Positions 48,168 to 58,742 of a stretch of 64,000 nucleotides of DNA are shown one piece after another. Numbering within the stretch: the first letter of the stretch is position 1; each line of letters begins with the position of its first letter. The notes below the pieces were generated by a model. The model was not told the DNA's origin. It ran no database searches and saw nothing but the letters and a program-made list of their open reading frames with translations. Made by a program: the position numbers and the translations under genes. Where the stretch lies: the NCBI GenBank assembly GCA_028571685.1, contig CM053141.1, positions 137,482,833 through 137,546,832 on the forward strand. The letters are read 5' to 3'. This DNA comes from Heterohyrax brucei (lineage: Eukaryota; Chordata; Mammalia; Hyracoidea; Procaviidae).

Positions 48168-48320
48168 ACGAGCTCTGGTAGTGTAGCAGCTAAGAGCTAA
48201 GACTGCTAACTGAAAGGTCAGCTGATGGAATTCACCAGCTGCTCCTTGGAAGCCCTTTGGGGCAGTTCTACTCTGTCCTACAGGGTCGGTATGAGTTAGA
48301 ATTGACTCAACAGCAATAGC
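48168..48320 (+). mobile_element. AfroSINE nested in RTE, adjacent to the previous copy
   Basis: Forward copy from 'agctctggtagtgtagcagc' to 'gaattgactcaacagcaata'. RTE resumes with 'tactttacttaacatgacga', repeating the 'tactttac' seen at 48072-48079. Confidence 0.9.
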
Positions 48321-49300
48321 ATACTTTACTTAACATGACGATCTTTTCTAGCAATTATTCTTTCCTGATGATGTGTGCAAAACAAGCAATTCAAAGTCTT
48401 GCCATCACCATTTCTAACAGTATTCTGGCTGTACTTCTCCTAAGGCTGATTTATTTTTCCTTCTGGCAGTCTAGATTATATTGAATACCCTATACCAACA
48501 CTAGTGTTTGAATGCATCCATTCCTTTTTATTCATCGTTCATCTTTCACATACATATGAAGTGATCAAAAAGACCATGGTTTGTGACACATGGAGATTAG
48601 TCACCCAAGTAACAACATTACTTTTGCAAATTTTAAAGAAGTCTTTTGCAGAAGATGTGCCCAACTCACTATATGTTTAATTTCTTGACTGTGGCTTCCA
48701 TGGACATTGATATTTATCCGAGTAGGATGAAATCATTGCCAACTTCAATTTTTTTCTTCATTTATTATGATGCTGTTTATCAGTTCAGTTGTAAAAATTT
48801 TTGTTTTCTTCATATTCAGGCATAAGCCATACTGAAGGTTGCAGTCTTTGACCATCCTCTGTAAATGCTTCAAGTCATCTTCATTTTGGGCAAGCAAGAT
48901 TGCATCATCTGCATGTCAAAATTTGTTACTGAGTCTTCTCTTAATCCTGAAGGCATGTTATTCTTCATGCAGTTCAGTTTCTGAGGTTATTTGTTCAGCA
49001 CAGAGATTGAATAAGTAAGGTGAAAGGATATATGCTTGCCATACACCTATTTCAACTTCGACCCATTCAGTATCCCTTTATTTTGTTCAAATGCATGACT
49101 ATTTATCCACGTATAGTTTCCACGTGAGCACAATTAAGAGTTCCGGAGTTTCTATTCTTTGCAATATTATCCATAATTTGCTATGATTCATACAGCTGAA
49201 TGTCTTCAAATAATTTATAAAACACAAAGAAACATTCTTTAAGTATACTCCACTTTCAGCTAAGTTTTATCTGACATTAGAAATGATATTCATCATCAAA

Positions 49301-50020
49301 CTTACTACTAGTAACAAAAAAGCAGGTAGTGGAAAAAGAACTAAAGGTTTTAAAAGTACAAAACACAACCTTTTATTGTATTTTATTTTATTTTTATTTT
49401 GGGATTTGTGTGTGTCTGTGCCAAGAGACTTATTTTTTAAACTATTTCTCTAATCAGCTAAAGTAAAATTGTTAGTTGCCCTCCAGTTGGTTCTGACTCA
49501 CTGTAGCCTTATACATATAACAGAATGAAATGTTCCCTGGTACAATCAGAATGTGTCTTTTAAAGTTCCAGACATAGAGGTGAGGAAATTGGTTTGAACA
49601 AAGTTCCCAAAGAAAGGCTCAGACACACCCAGAAAGAGAATAACCAAGTTCAACTTCTCCAAATTATGTAATTCTCGCCCTCAAATAAGGATTAGCTGCT
49701 TTATATTTTCAATTCACTCTACTGAAATTTGTTTTGTTTTGTTTTTTTTAATTGTTCTTCAAGCCTCCTTAGAAGCTTAGAACTTTCTGTTAAAGATGGA
49801 AAACTTCTGAAGAATTTTAAAGTTAGTGTTTTGTTAAAACTGGGGCTGCTCAAGAAAAGAGTCTGCACAAAGACAGCTGAACTAGTGGGGACAAGTTATT
49901 TCCCTGGGGTGCATGTATAGAAAAGCCTTCAAAAAAATTTTTTTTTTCAAGTCTACCTATTGAAGTTCATTCAGGGTTACTATTTCTTCAATTAACACAT
50001 CTGGCTTGCTGAATTCCAAG
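49301..50020. other. Unique DNA with a short RTE tail fragment
   Basis: Contains an RTE 3'-end fragment on the minus strand at 49470-49546 ('ttagttgccctccagttggt', 'taacagaatgaaatgttccc'). The remainder is T/A-rich and unassigned. Confidence 0.55.
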
Positions 50021-50189
50021 GGGACTTGGCAGTGCAGGAATGCAGTGGTTTATGAGCTCAGCTGCTAACCAAAATGGTTGGCAGTTTGAGTCTACCAGCT
50101 GTTCCTTGGACATCCTTTGGGACAGTCCTACTGTGTCCTATTGGGTCACTCTGAGTCAGAATTGAATTGATAGCAGTGAGTTTGGTTTA
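50021..50189 (+). mobile_element. AfroSINE
   Basis: Forward copy: 'gggacttggcagtgcaggaa', 'agctgctaaccaaaatggtt', 'gtcctactgtgtcctattgg', ending 'agtgagtttggttt'. Confidence 0.9.
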
Positions 50190-50317
50190 CCAGTCCTGTA
50201 TTCAGTCAGCATTATCAAACATCTATTTTCTTTGCTTTTCATTGCTCTAAAGTTCCAGTTTGGACCATAACAATTTTGGAAGAGAAAGCTAACAATTAAC
50301 GTATGTTTGCTTTGCAG

Positions 50318-50475
50318 AATCTTAAAGGTCATGTGTGTTCAAGTGGATGAAAGTCATCATACAGCCTTAAATGGGAAAACTCTTATGCAGCCAGATATTT
50401 CTCAGGAAATATGTGTTAATGGTGACTGCTCCTCTGTAGGACATATATCAGGAGGTTTGCTATTGGTGATTCAAA
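50318..50475 (+). other. Exon-like open segment (doubtful)
   Basis: Preceded by a good-looking splice acceptor (branch-like 'gctaac' at 50288, then 'tttgctttgcag' ending at 50317). The frame in phase is open and contains 'VMCVQVDESHHTALNGKTLM' and 'ISQEICVNGDC', a Cys-Val-Asn-Gly-x-Cys pattern seen in secreted Cys-rich domains. The donor side is poor (gtttgc) and an AfroSINE begins at 50482. No partner exon was identified with confidence, and I do not recognise the protein. Chance or a decayed exon are both likely. Confidence 0.2.
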
Positions 50476-50481
50476 TTCAGC

Positions 50482-50636
50482 AGAGCCCTGATGGCACAGT
50501 AGTTAAACAGTCGGCTGCTAACCAAAAGGCTGGCAGTTCAAATTCACCAGCCTCTCCTTGGAAACACTACAGGGCAGTTCTATTCTGTCCTACAAGGTCC
50601 CTATAAGTTGGAATCAACTCAACAGCAATGGGTTTT
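50482..50636 (+). mobile_element. AfroSINE
   Basis: Forward copy: 'agagccctgatggcacagta', 'ggctgctaaccaaaaggctg', 'gggcagttctattctgtcct', 'gttggaatcaactcaacagc', ending 'atgggtttta'. Confidence 0.92.
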
Positions 50637-51127
50637 AGAGTAAAAAGGTTTTCATGCTTACATTTTTCTTTTCATCCTGAATTGTCTTTTACTTTTCCTA
50701 AAATATTTTGTCTTTTATTAAATGTATTTAACAGTTATTTTCAATTTCTACTTATAAGGTAAAAAATAGTACCCCAAGGTCCCAATTTGCTAACTGATCA
50801 TCATCTAAGCATTTAATATTAAATAGATTGATTTGCAATGGAGAACACGGAATTCTATAAAAATCCACAAAGCACATTACATACTGGAAGTGTAGTATTA
50901 ACAATACTGTTTCAGCCAGTCATACCCATGTGGATAGCATAGCTCTGTCAGCAAGTCTATTCTGTCTTTCACTTAAGGATTCGAGATCAACCTCTGCCTG
51001 GTGGCACCTGAAGAAGCAGTGCCAGGTGAAGAAGGTAAGGTGGTTATTCATAGACATCAAAAATGTGATAATTCTCTGTAACTACTTAAGCAATAAATCT
51101 TTTGCCATTGAACTGATTGGAAGGCCT
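50637..51127. other. Non-coding DNA
   Basis: AT-rich. At about 50979-51034 a purine-rich piece lies between 'cttaag' and 'gtaagg', giving a weak exon look, but no recognisable protein results. Confidence 0.4.
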
Positions 51128-51215
51128 GGTGACCCCATGTGGGTCAGGGTACAACTGTGCTCCATAGTGTTTTCAATGGCTGACTTTCCAAAAGTCGATC
51201 ACTCAGGGAAGGATT
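51128..51215 (-). mobile_element. AfroSINE, long variant, fragment
   Basis: 'ccatgtgggtcagggtacaa', 'tgctccatagtgttttcaat', 'ggctgactttccaaaagtcg' match the complement of the long variant's 3' and central parts. The tRNA head is missing. Confidence 0.75.
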
Positions 51216-52083
51216 CTCTCTAATCAGCCTTTCCCAAACGATGTACTATGGCAACAGGAGTGTCCTAGGACATATTCAAATATCTTCCTTAATAAAAGGT
51301 TTCTGTGGCTATAAAAGTTAAAGAAATGTTGGACTAAACAAAAGTACACTGGTTTCTGTTTTATGGGATTTTCCCAGTCTTAAATGCATATTCTCTGTGA
51401 CTCTCAAAGTAGGATATGTAGTATGTGAGATTTCCTTGAGATATGACAATTCAGAACTGTGACCAGGGCTGTACAGAACAGTAGGTCTCCCTGAAACAGT
51501 TTTCAGGCAATTTTGCTCTGGTTATTTCTTGTTTATGTATCCTCAGTTAGAGGAATAGAAGCTTCCTCCAGACAGCTCTTGGTGGGTGTCTTCTATCCCT
51601 GGTCCTTTGCCATCGCTTTGTATACGACACCATTTGTTAGTTGGGGACTGACTAGGTTCTAGTTTATTGGGCAAAATAATTTATGGAAATATGTCAGTGA
51701 AGAGCTGTTACAAGGGGAGGGAGTTTCTCAGTGAAAGAAATAACTAATATCTACTCTAACTAATACCATCCTGTCACCTTGAAGAAAAGTAGGATTAAAT
51801 CTATTGCAGAATATGCTATTAGGCAGTATTGCAGTCAAGTCGGTATTAATATTATTCAAGATATGTGGTGCCCATCTAGAGACTTGACTAAAATACTGCA
51901 AGGCAAACAATTTTTCAATACTAACACTGTTTAAAGAAAAATACTTGAATAAAAGTAAAGGAAACCTAGTTTATAGTATACCTTTGTGTTCATACGGTGC
52001 TTTACATATTTCATACTACAGTGCCTTTGTTGACTATACAGCTGGTCACACAGGCACAGGATTACAACAGCAAAAGAAGAATT
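51216..52083. other. Non-coding DNA, unrecognised
   Basis: About 51225-51340 ('tttcccaaacgatgtactat') has the feel of an old hAT relic, but I cannot name it. No coding region. Confidence 0.4.
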
Positions 52084-52275
52084 ACTGTCATTATTGTGTA
52101 CTGTCATGTCAACTCCAACTCATAGAGATACATGAACTCATAGAGATACACAGAATAGACAAGGACAGACTCCATAAGCTTTCCAGGCTGTAATCTTTAC
52201 AGGCAGTGATCATCAATTCTTTTATTCCTTGGATTAAAACTGCTGACCTTCTGGCTAGAAGAGGGACTTACACAT
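52084..52275 (-). mobile_element. Diverged AfroSINE, long type
   Basis: Reverse copy with 'catgtcaactccaactcata', 'taaaactgctgaccttctgg' and the head near 52255-52275. An internal tandem duplication of 'aactcatagagataca' sits at about 52117-52152. Confidence 0.6.
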
Positions 52276-52288
52276 AAGAAGCCTATTT

Positions 52289-52476
52289 AAAAAAAAACAA
52301 ACTATTGTCATCAAGTCAATTTTGATTGGTCATGACAACCCACAGAGTCTCCAAGGCTGAGCATCTTTAGGGGAGTAGATTGCCACATCTTTCTCCCACT
52401 GAGGAAGTGGTAGATTCGAACCACTGCCCTTTCAGTTAGCAGCTAAGGACTTAACCACTATACCAGCAGGGCTTCC
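52289..52476 (-). mobile_element. AfroSINE, long type
   Basis: Starts with an A-rich tract, then 'tcatcaagtcaattttgatt', 'cacatctttctcccactgag', 'agattcgaaccactgccctt', 'ccactataccagcagggctt'. 'taagaag' occurs on both sides (about 52274 and 52480). The extra central module 'cacatctttctcccact' is shared with 62933-63127. Confidence 0.85.
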
Positions 52477-52859
52477 TCTAAGAAGTCAATTATTACCACA
52501 AAGAAGGTGGATTTATTGCAGATCAGACATCTCTGGAAGCAGTTTCCTTTCTGTCAAAAAGTTAATGAGCATGCAATCCATCCATTTCTTCAATGTAATT
52601 TCAAGGAGGTCACATGAGCAACATGAGTCACACCACAGTAAAGAAAGCAAAAACGCATGTTTTTGTCATTTTGCAAGTTACGCAGACCAAAGGAATGCAA
52701 CTCATCATGTTATAAGTGTAGATGGTGAGGACTGAACAACACTTACAGAGGGGCTGAAATACACTTGCATTTCCTATAACAATTCTTTATTATAGGAGAA
52801 GCAGCTATTTTCAACAGATGAAAAAGATAAAAAAAGAATCAAAGACAATGCAGAATGAG
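52477..52859. other. Non-coding DNA
   Basis: No feature recognised. The last 17 bases are the left target duplication of the next element. Confidence 0.5.
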
Positions 52860-53292
52860 CATTTATGGAGATAAACAGACCTCTGACCACTGCTTTGGCT
52901 GTATCTCATAGGTTCAGGTAGGAAGTGTATTTATTCTCATTGGAATCCATGAGTTTCTACAAATCATAACGAAGATCCACTCTTCGGACCGAATGGATTG
53001 GACTTGGCAATGCAGAGTGACCATATATTGGATGCACTTTATGGTTCTATGCATCTATAGGGCATCATCTTGTTGACTTCTGGCTGGAGGAAGGAGAGTG
53101 GATGGAGAGGAGGGGAAAGGAGACTGTTGGGAGGATGAGACATGTATGGAGCAGAGAGGAGTACTGTGCTGTCACCGGGCAGGGAGAGCAGTGGAAGCTG
53201 CATATAGGTGGGCATGTAAATTTATATGGGAATGGAATGTACATTTTCACTCAGTCATAATACAAGAAAAAAAATATTACAAAAAAAGAAAA
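52860..53292 (+). mobile_element. L1 with 5' inversion (twin priming)
   Basis: Two L1 pieces in opposite orientation. 52860-52967 is the reverse complement of ORF2 sequence equivalent to about 36301-36408 of the full-length L1 here ('attctcattggaatccatga'). 52968-53276 is L1 3'UTR on the plus strand ('gatccactcttcggaccg', 'gcagggagagcagtggaagc', 'cactcagtcataatac'), ending A-rich. Flanked by 17-bp duplications at 52843-52859 and 53293-53309 with one mismatch. Such inverted-truncated L1s form when two primers start on one L1 RNA. Confidence 0.9.
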
Positions 53293-53309
53293 AGATAATG
53301 CAGAATGAG

Positions 53310-54267
53310 GTCTACAATGATGCAGCTACAAGAACTACCAGGAAATAAATACTACTTAAAGAAAAACTGAGAGCATTCATAACTATTAATAGGTAAATTC
53401 TGAGGACATCTTGCTCTTGGGTAGAACACAGTATGTTTGAAATAGATCAACTGCAGACGTCCAATAGAAGAGATCCACCTTGCATTATCTTGCCAATTAT
53501 GTACTCCTTACTGGAACCTTGGCTGTCACGTGTAATTGTTCTGTACCTTCTGCTTTCTAGACAAGCTTTGTATGCTCCTTATAGATGTTTCTATGTGCTA
53601 TATAAACTATACTAGTTTAAAGGATCCCTTTCCAACTAACAGTGAATTTATAGTGGTGATCTCTTATTTATCTCTTATTTATAGGGGTGGTCTCTGATGA
53701 ATGTGTGGTCAAAGCACTTTGGAAACCAGGATTTTCTTTAGATATTTACAGCAATGATACACTGAAAAGGTAATGTCAAAATTGCTACACATTGTAAAAA
53801 GACAGTCAGAAAAAAGCCCATTTGTCCAGTGCTCAAGGTGGGGTTGGTAGCTGTAATTCCTATTTACAATATAGTTGAATTAAATAAATCTTTAAGAAAG
53901 GTGTCAATCACTATGGGACAAATAGCAGAAGTTGCTAATAGGATGGAAGCACAAAAGCCACCTCTGACCACTTTAAGCCAAAGCATCATGAGATGACAGA
54001 ACAGTCTTAGATTATCATTAGCCCAAGAATATCTAGTCTGTGCTATAGCAAACACCTCATGTTGCATTTGAATAAATAACACAGGAGAAGTAGAACAGTA
54101 TATACACAGAACTAGACAGCCAGCTACTTGGTTACATACTGTATCACCCTTACAAACACCAGATTTATTTGGTTGGTTACCATCAAGATTAAGTACATGT
54201 GTTAGATCATCATTGTAAGGAACAGTAATATTCTTAGTCTACATCCTGATAACCAATGACTTTTGTT
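53310..54267. other. Non-coding DNA, one weak exon-like segment
   Basis: 53685-53769 lies between 'ttatttatag' and 'gtaatg' and is open in one phase, 28 codons with no recognised motif. A 13-bp tandem duplication ('tctcttatttata') sits just upstream. Otherwise unique AT-rich sequence. Confidence 0.35.
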
Positions 54268-55826
54268 TTCCTCATGTATGATGTCCTTGATGTCATTACA
54301 CAATTCATCTGGTCTTCGGTTATTGTGTTCAATGCTTCAAATCTAGTCTTCAGACCATCTATAAATTCAAGTGCAGTATACTCAAGGACATATTTTGGCT
54401 CTCATGGACTTACTTTAATTATCCTCAATTGAAACTTGTAAATGAGCAATTTAAACTTGTAAATGACAAAGTGACTGACAAGTAGTGGGAGGATTCATTC
54501 ATCCACATGAAGAGATTTGCAACAGACTAGAAGAGATATATATGCCCATCCCAAAGAAAGGTGGTCTAACAAAATTAGGAAATTACAGAACGATATCATT
54601 AACATAACATCAAAGTAAAATTTTGCTGAAGATAATTCAAAATTAGTTATAGCAGTATATCCACAGGGAACTACCAGAAATTCAAGTCAGATTCAGAAGA
54701 TGATGTGGAACAAGGGTTATTACTGCTGATATTGGATGGAAACAGAGAATACCAGAAAGACTTTTATCTATGTTTTATTGACTATGCAAAGGCATTTCAT
54801 CATGCGAATAGTAACAAATTACGGATAGCATTGTGAATAATGGGAACTCCAAAACACTTAACTGTGCTCATAAAGAACCTCCACATAGATCAAGAAGCAG
54901 TTATTTGAACATAACAGGGGCATACTGATTGTTTTAAAATCAAAAAAGGTGTATATCAAGGTGGCATCCATTTTACCATACTTATTCAATCCGTATGTTG
55001 GCTGAATAATCAGAGATGCTGGACTATGCAAAGAAGAACTCAGCATCAGAAATTAAAAAAGACTCATTAACAACCCGATACACAGATGAATCAACCTTGC
55101 TGGAAGTGAAGATGACTTGAAGTACTTACTGATGAAGAACACACATCATAGCCTTTAGTATGATTTCTTTTCAACATAAAGAAAACAAAAAAACATCACA
55201 ATTAGACCAATAAGCAACATTATGATCAATGGAGAAATACATCAAATTTGCCAAGGATTTAATTTTACTTGTATCCACAATCAACACTCTTGGAAGCAGC
55301 AGTCAAGAAATCAAACGATGTATTGCATTAGGCAGATATGCTGCAAAAGACTTCTTTACAGTGTTAAAAAGCTAAGATGTCACCTTTACAACAAAGGTAA
55401 GCCTAACCCAAGCCACGGTATTTTCACATGCTTGCAAAAGATGGACAATAAATAATGAACACCAAAGAACTGATATCTTTTACTTACGGTGCTGGCAAAA
55501 AACAGTGAATATTCCAAGGATTTCCAGAAGAACTAACAAATAGCAAGAATATTCCTTAGAAGCAAGAACGACAAGAAATTTTCTCACACACTTTGGACAC
55601 GTTATCAGGAGGGATCAGTCCCTGAAGAAGGACATCATGTTTGGTAAAGAGTCAGTGTGAAAGAAAAAGACCCTTAGTGGGATCGGTTATCACAGCAGCT
55701 GCAATAATGGATTCAAACACAGCAATGACTGTAAGGATGATGCAGGACTGGGCAGCATTTTGACGTGTTGTGTTATTCTCACTATGAGTCAGAAAAGATT
55801 TGATGGGAGCTAACAACAACAACACA
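54268..55826 (+). mobile_element. RTE/BovB-type LINE with 5' inversion
   Basis: 54268-54450 is RTE in reverse orientation (matches 14680-14840 directly: 'gatgtccttgatgtcatt', 'atactcaaggac'). From about 54483 the element runs forward: 'PIPKKGGLTKLGNYRTISL' near 54550, 'IKKGVYQGG' near 54945, 'FNFTCIHNQHSWKQQSRNQ' near 55260, 'VKKLRCHLYNKGKPNPSHGI' near 55365, and the 3' end 'ggatcagtccctgaagaagg', 'gagctaacaacaacaacac'. The frame is broken many times. The layout is that of twin priming, here in an RTE. Confidence 0.8.
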
Positions 55827-56574
55827 CACATATATACATATACACACACATGAAATTTCAGGTTAACTGCTTATTAATTTGTAGAAAGTTCCTTCATAGT
55901 ATAAATTCAAACATTCTAGAAAACACAGTTGCAAGTCAGAATGGCAGCAGAGATAAATAGATCACATGCTAAACAGAGACCTAACAAGATTCACTCTTGA
56001 CTGTCAGTGCTAAATATTTTATTTTCACATGTGGTACTATTGTGTTTGAATAATGAGATAGACGGTGTAGACACTATTCTCTTTTACAGATAAGAATAGG
56101 GTACAGGCATGGGGTAAGTGACTTATCCAAGAACCATAACTAATCCTTGACAGAGCTGGGACTGGATCCAGCCCAGTGCGGCTTCAGGCTTATCACTTGG
56201 CCAACTCATGATGCCAACACACATGGTGGAAAAGCAAAAATCATTGCTGGGGTGTTATGTTGCCTGATTTGTTTCTTTATAATCCTTCACTCTGCCAAAT
56301 AGCTGTTTTGGCAGGTACTTGTGGGTGCTTTGACATTGTTTTGCTAAATATCATGCTTTAGTATTTTGAAAATCTTGAATTATTCCTACTGGGATGAATA
56401 TTTTTTCTTACCCATAAGGTGTAGATCAAAATACCAGGAGGGTTCCCTCAACAATGTCATCTTAATAATTAATGAAAAGACAATTTAGAGTCTACAGTTT
56501 TAAAAAGAAAAGCTTAAGTAGTCTCTCAAAATTGTACAAATACATGTAACATATTTGGTGTTCTCACTGATAGT
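55827..56574. other. Unique DNA with an antisense MIR
   Basis: At 56060-56215 'ctcttttacagataagaata', 'ggtaagtgacttatccaaga' and 'gacagagctgggactggatc' are diagnostic of a MIR SINE on the minus strand. The rest is unassigned. Confidence 0.65.
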
Positions 56575-56680
56575 TGATGTCACCAGAATTTACTGAAAGG
56601 CAGGGGCTAGGACTGGACACCCTGCAGTATTACAGACAGTACTGCACAGTGCGAAATTGTCCCATTTCCTATGTCCCCAC
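56575..56680. mobile_element. Possible hAT (MER5-like) relic
   Basis: 'ggggctaggactggacaccc', 'tgcagtattacagacagtac' resemble the MER5 core ('…aaacaccctgcaatgcacaggacag…'). Short and decayed. Confidence 0.35.
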
Positions 56681-56739
56681 ATGAGTAAGAAAGATCTTGC
56701 CAGACAGTCGTTTAGTGTTGCTATAAGAGGAATCACAAA

Positions 56740-57329
56740 TCAATGGATTCAAAGACAAAATTTTATTCTGTCACAGCCCAAACCCCAAAAAACAAACCTA
56801 TTTCTTTCAAGTCAGTTCTAACTAATAGCAACACTATAAGACAGAGTAGAACTACTCCATAGAGTTTCCAAGAAGCACCTGGGGGATTTGAACTGCCAAC
56901 CTTTTGGTTAGCAGATGCAGCATTTAACTACTACACCAGCAGGGCCTCCAGGTTTCCAGTAGGCTACGGTTCTAAATTCAGGGCATCAGTGCCAGGGGAA
57001 GGTTTTCTTTATTGGTTCTGGAGAAAGGTCCTCATTATCAGTCTTACCCTGGGCTGGGAGCTTCCCAGGTACAGGGATCCTGGGTCATTTCTGAAGGACA
57101 TGTTCTACTCCCTGGCACTGCCTCTTGACGATATGAGGTCCCCAGCTCTGCTTGCTTCCCTTTCCTTTATATCCAAAGAGGCCACCTCAAGGCACAATAC
57201 AATCTTACACACCGAATACTGCCCCAACAACACAACTGCTGCCCAGTTTCCCTCATTAAGACCAAAGAGGCAGGGTTTACAGCAGAAAGAAACATTATAC
57301 AACACCAGGACTCACAGCCTCGACAAACT
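56740..57329 (-). mobile_element. Possible LTR-like relic split by a SINE
   Basis: The reverse strand has AATAAAATTTTG near 56765. The block (excluding the SINE at 56780-56948) is GC-richer than its surroundings and resembles 5690-6110 in style. The 129-codon frame 56989-57378 has no known domain and runs into an L1 tail. Low confidence. Confidence 0.25.
56780..56948 (-). mobile_element. AfroSINE
   Basis: Reverse copy starting with 'aaaccccaaaaaacaaacc' (complement of the T-rich tail), then 'cagagtagaactactccata', 'gatttgaactgccaaccttt', 'actactacaccagcagggc'. Confidence 0.92.
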
Positions 57330-57342
57330 GCTACACACATTT

Positions 57343-57608
57343 GTTGTTTGTTTTTTGTTTTTTATTGTTATTAAGTGACAGTATACAATCCAAGTTAACT
57401 TTGCATGCCTGCCTATCTGCAGTTCCTTCTGCTCTCCTTGCCCAGTGACAGCACAATGCTCCTTTTCGTTCTGTATGTGTCATATCCTCTTAACAATCTC
57501 CTGTCCCCTCCTCTCCACCCTGTCCTCTCCCTTCTAGTAAGAGGCCTGTAGGACAGCACGCTATAGATGCACAGAACCATAAAGTAAACATACCATATGG
57601 TTACGTTG
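57343..57608 (-). mobile_element. 5'-truncated L1 3' end with perfect duplication
   Basis: Antisense 3'UTR: T-rich left end (A tail), 'gcagttccttctgctctcct', 'cctgtcccctcctctccacc', 'atgcacagaaccataaagta'. Flanked by identical 13-bp 'gctacacacattt' at 57330-57342 and 57609-57621. Confidence 0.93.
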
Positions 57609-57621
57609 GCTACACACATTT

Positions 57622-58439
57622 TTGAGTTGATAAAATTCAATCCATGACAAGTCACATAGGTATAAATCTATTTTTCTTAATCTGAATGCTAGCTGTGTTC
57701 TATATATACATACATGAAAAGGGTTTTCTTTTTTCCAACATTTCAATATCACTGATTTTGCCAAGGATGAAATTTCTGCATAAGGCAAGGTAGATTGTGC
57801 TTTGTCTTATTTAGAAATTTACCAAGAATGACCCACTACTTCAGAAAATCATCCTGTAGGATTGTTGTTGCCACAGCAGTCCACATTCATAAATGTTGAA
57901 TTCATGATGATTCTATACTTAAGTGTGAGCACTTAAATTGTTCAACAGATATTCTATAATACAGATACATGAGCATTTACATATTGAAATATTTAACTAT
58001 AGATCACTTTCCACTTATTTTTCCACTATAAGGAAAACACTGTATCAATAAGATTTCTATATACATTATGTGTCTATGTATGTTATATTACTTGTGTTTT
58101 CTGTTGTAGAGAGTAAGAGAATGCCTCAACCCTTTTTTTAATAGGATAGTCTGATAAAATCAGAAACACTTGATTTATCCCAGAAATCCTGATTTTTCCC
58201 TTCCCTTGAAAGTTTATTTTTATAATCAGTAACATATTTTAATATTATTACTACTAATAGACAGTTCTCAAAGTTCGGTCCTTTCTAAAAAAATAGCTCA
58301 TTTTCTTTGTGTTAACAAAACAGTATTAAATCAACTTGCAGTGTCTGACTTTAGAGTTCTACAAGTTGTTCTGGGAGGAGGGAGGTGATATCTTGAATTG
58401 ACTGCAAAGAAGCAATCAAGGCTGTATTTGTATACCTAA
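57622..58439. other. AT-rich non-coding DNA
   Basis: No feature recognised. Confidence 0.5.
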
Positions 58440-58510
58440 TGCATAGGGTGACTGTGAGTCAGTATAGGGTGACTGTGAGTCAGTATCAACTCTAGGGCTC
58501 TGTACTTGTT
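58440..58510 (+). mobile_element. AfroSINE 3' fragment with internal duplication
   Basis: The SINE 3' end 'agggtgactgtgagtcagta' occurs twice in tandem as an exact 21-bp unit (58443-58463 and 58464-58484), then 'tcaactctagggctctgtac' and a T-rich tail. Confidence 0.7.
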
Positions 58511-58549
58511 TTTTTGCTTTTGTGGGCTTTTTTTTTTTTTGGTTTGATG

Positions 58550-58742
58550 CATGGTAGAGTGGAGGGTCAGTATGACACAGGAAGACCTTAAGCAACACGG
58601 TTTGGTACAGAGGCCACATTAATGGGCTTAAGCATGAAAACAGTTATGGGCATGGCTCAAGACTGGAAAGTGTTTCCTTCTGTTGTGCATAGTAGGGTCA
58701 TTGAGTCAGAACCTACTAGAGGGCACCTAACAACAGCAACCA
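58550..58742 (+). mobile_element. RTE/BovB-type LINE, terminal fragment
   Basis: 'gagtggagggtcagtatgac', 'aggaagaccttaagcaacac', 'ccttctgttgtgcatagtag', 'cattgagtcagaacctacta' and the terminal 'cacctaacaacagcaac' give the last ~190 bp of RTE in sense orientation. Confidence 0.85.

Larger units (their letters stand above)
47757..49300 (-). mobile_element. RTE/BovB-type LINE with three nested SINEs
   Basis: Minus-strand RTE from the 3' end ('tgttgttgttgttagctgtc') into RT code ('ttcaagtcatcttcattttg', 'cagcacagagattgaataag', 'cgtatagtttccacgtgagc') and 5'-truncated near 49300. AfroSINEs at 47800-47939, 48081-48163 and 48168-48320 split it. The reverse strand at 47836-48063 still reads 'RWIDTVVKTVGSNIPIIK'. 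Confidence 0.85.

Noticed and set aside
56989..57378. 129-codon frame
   Set aside because: Lies in a repeat-like block and ends inside the T-rich tail of an antisense L1; no known domain.
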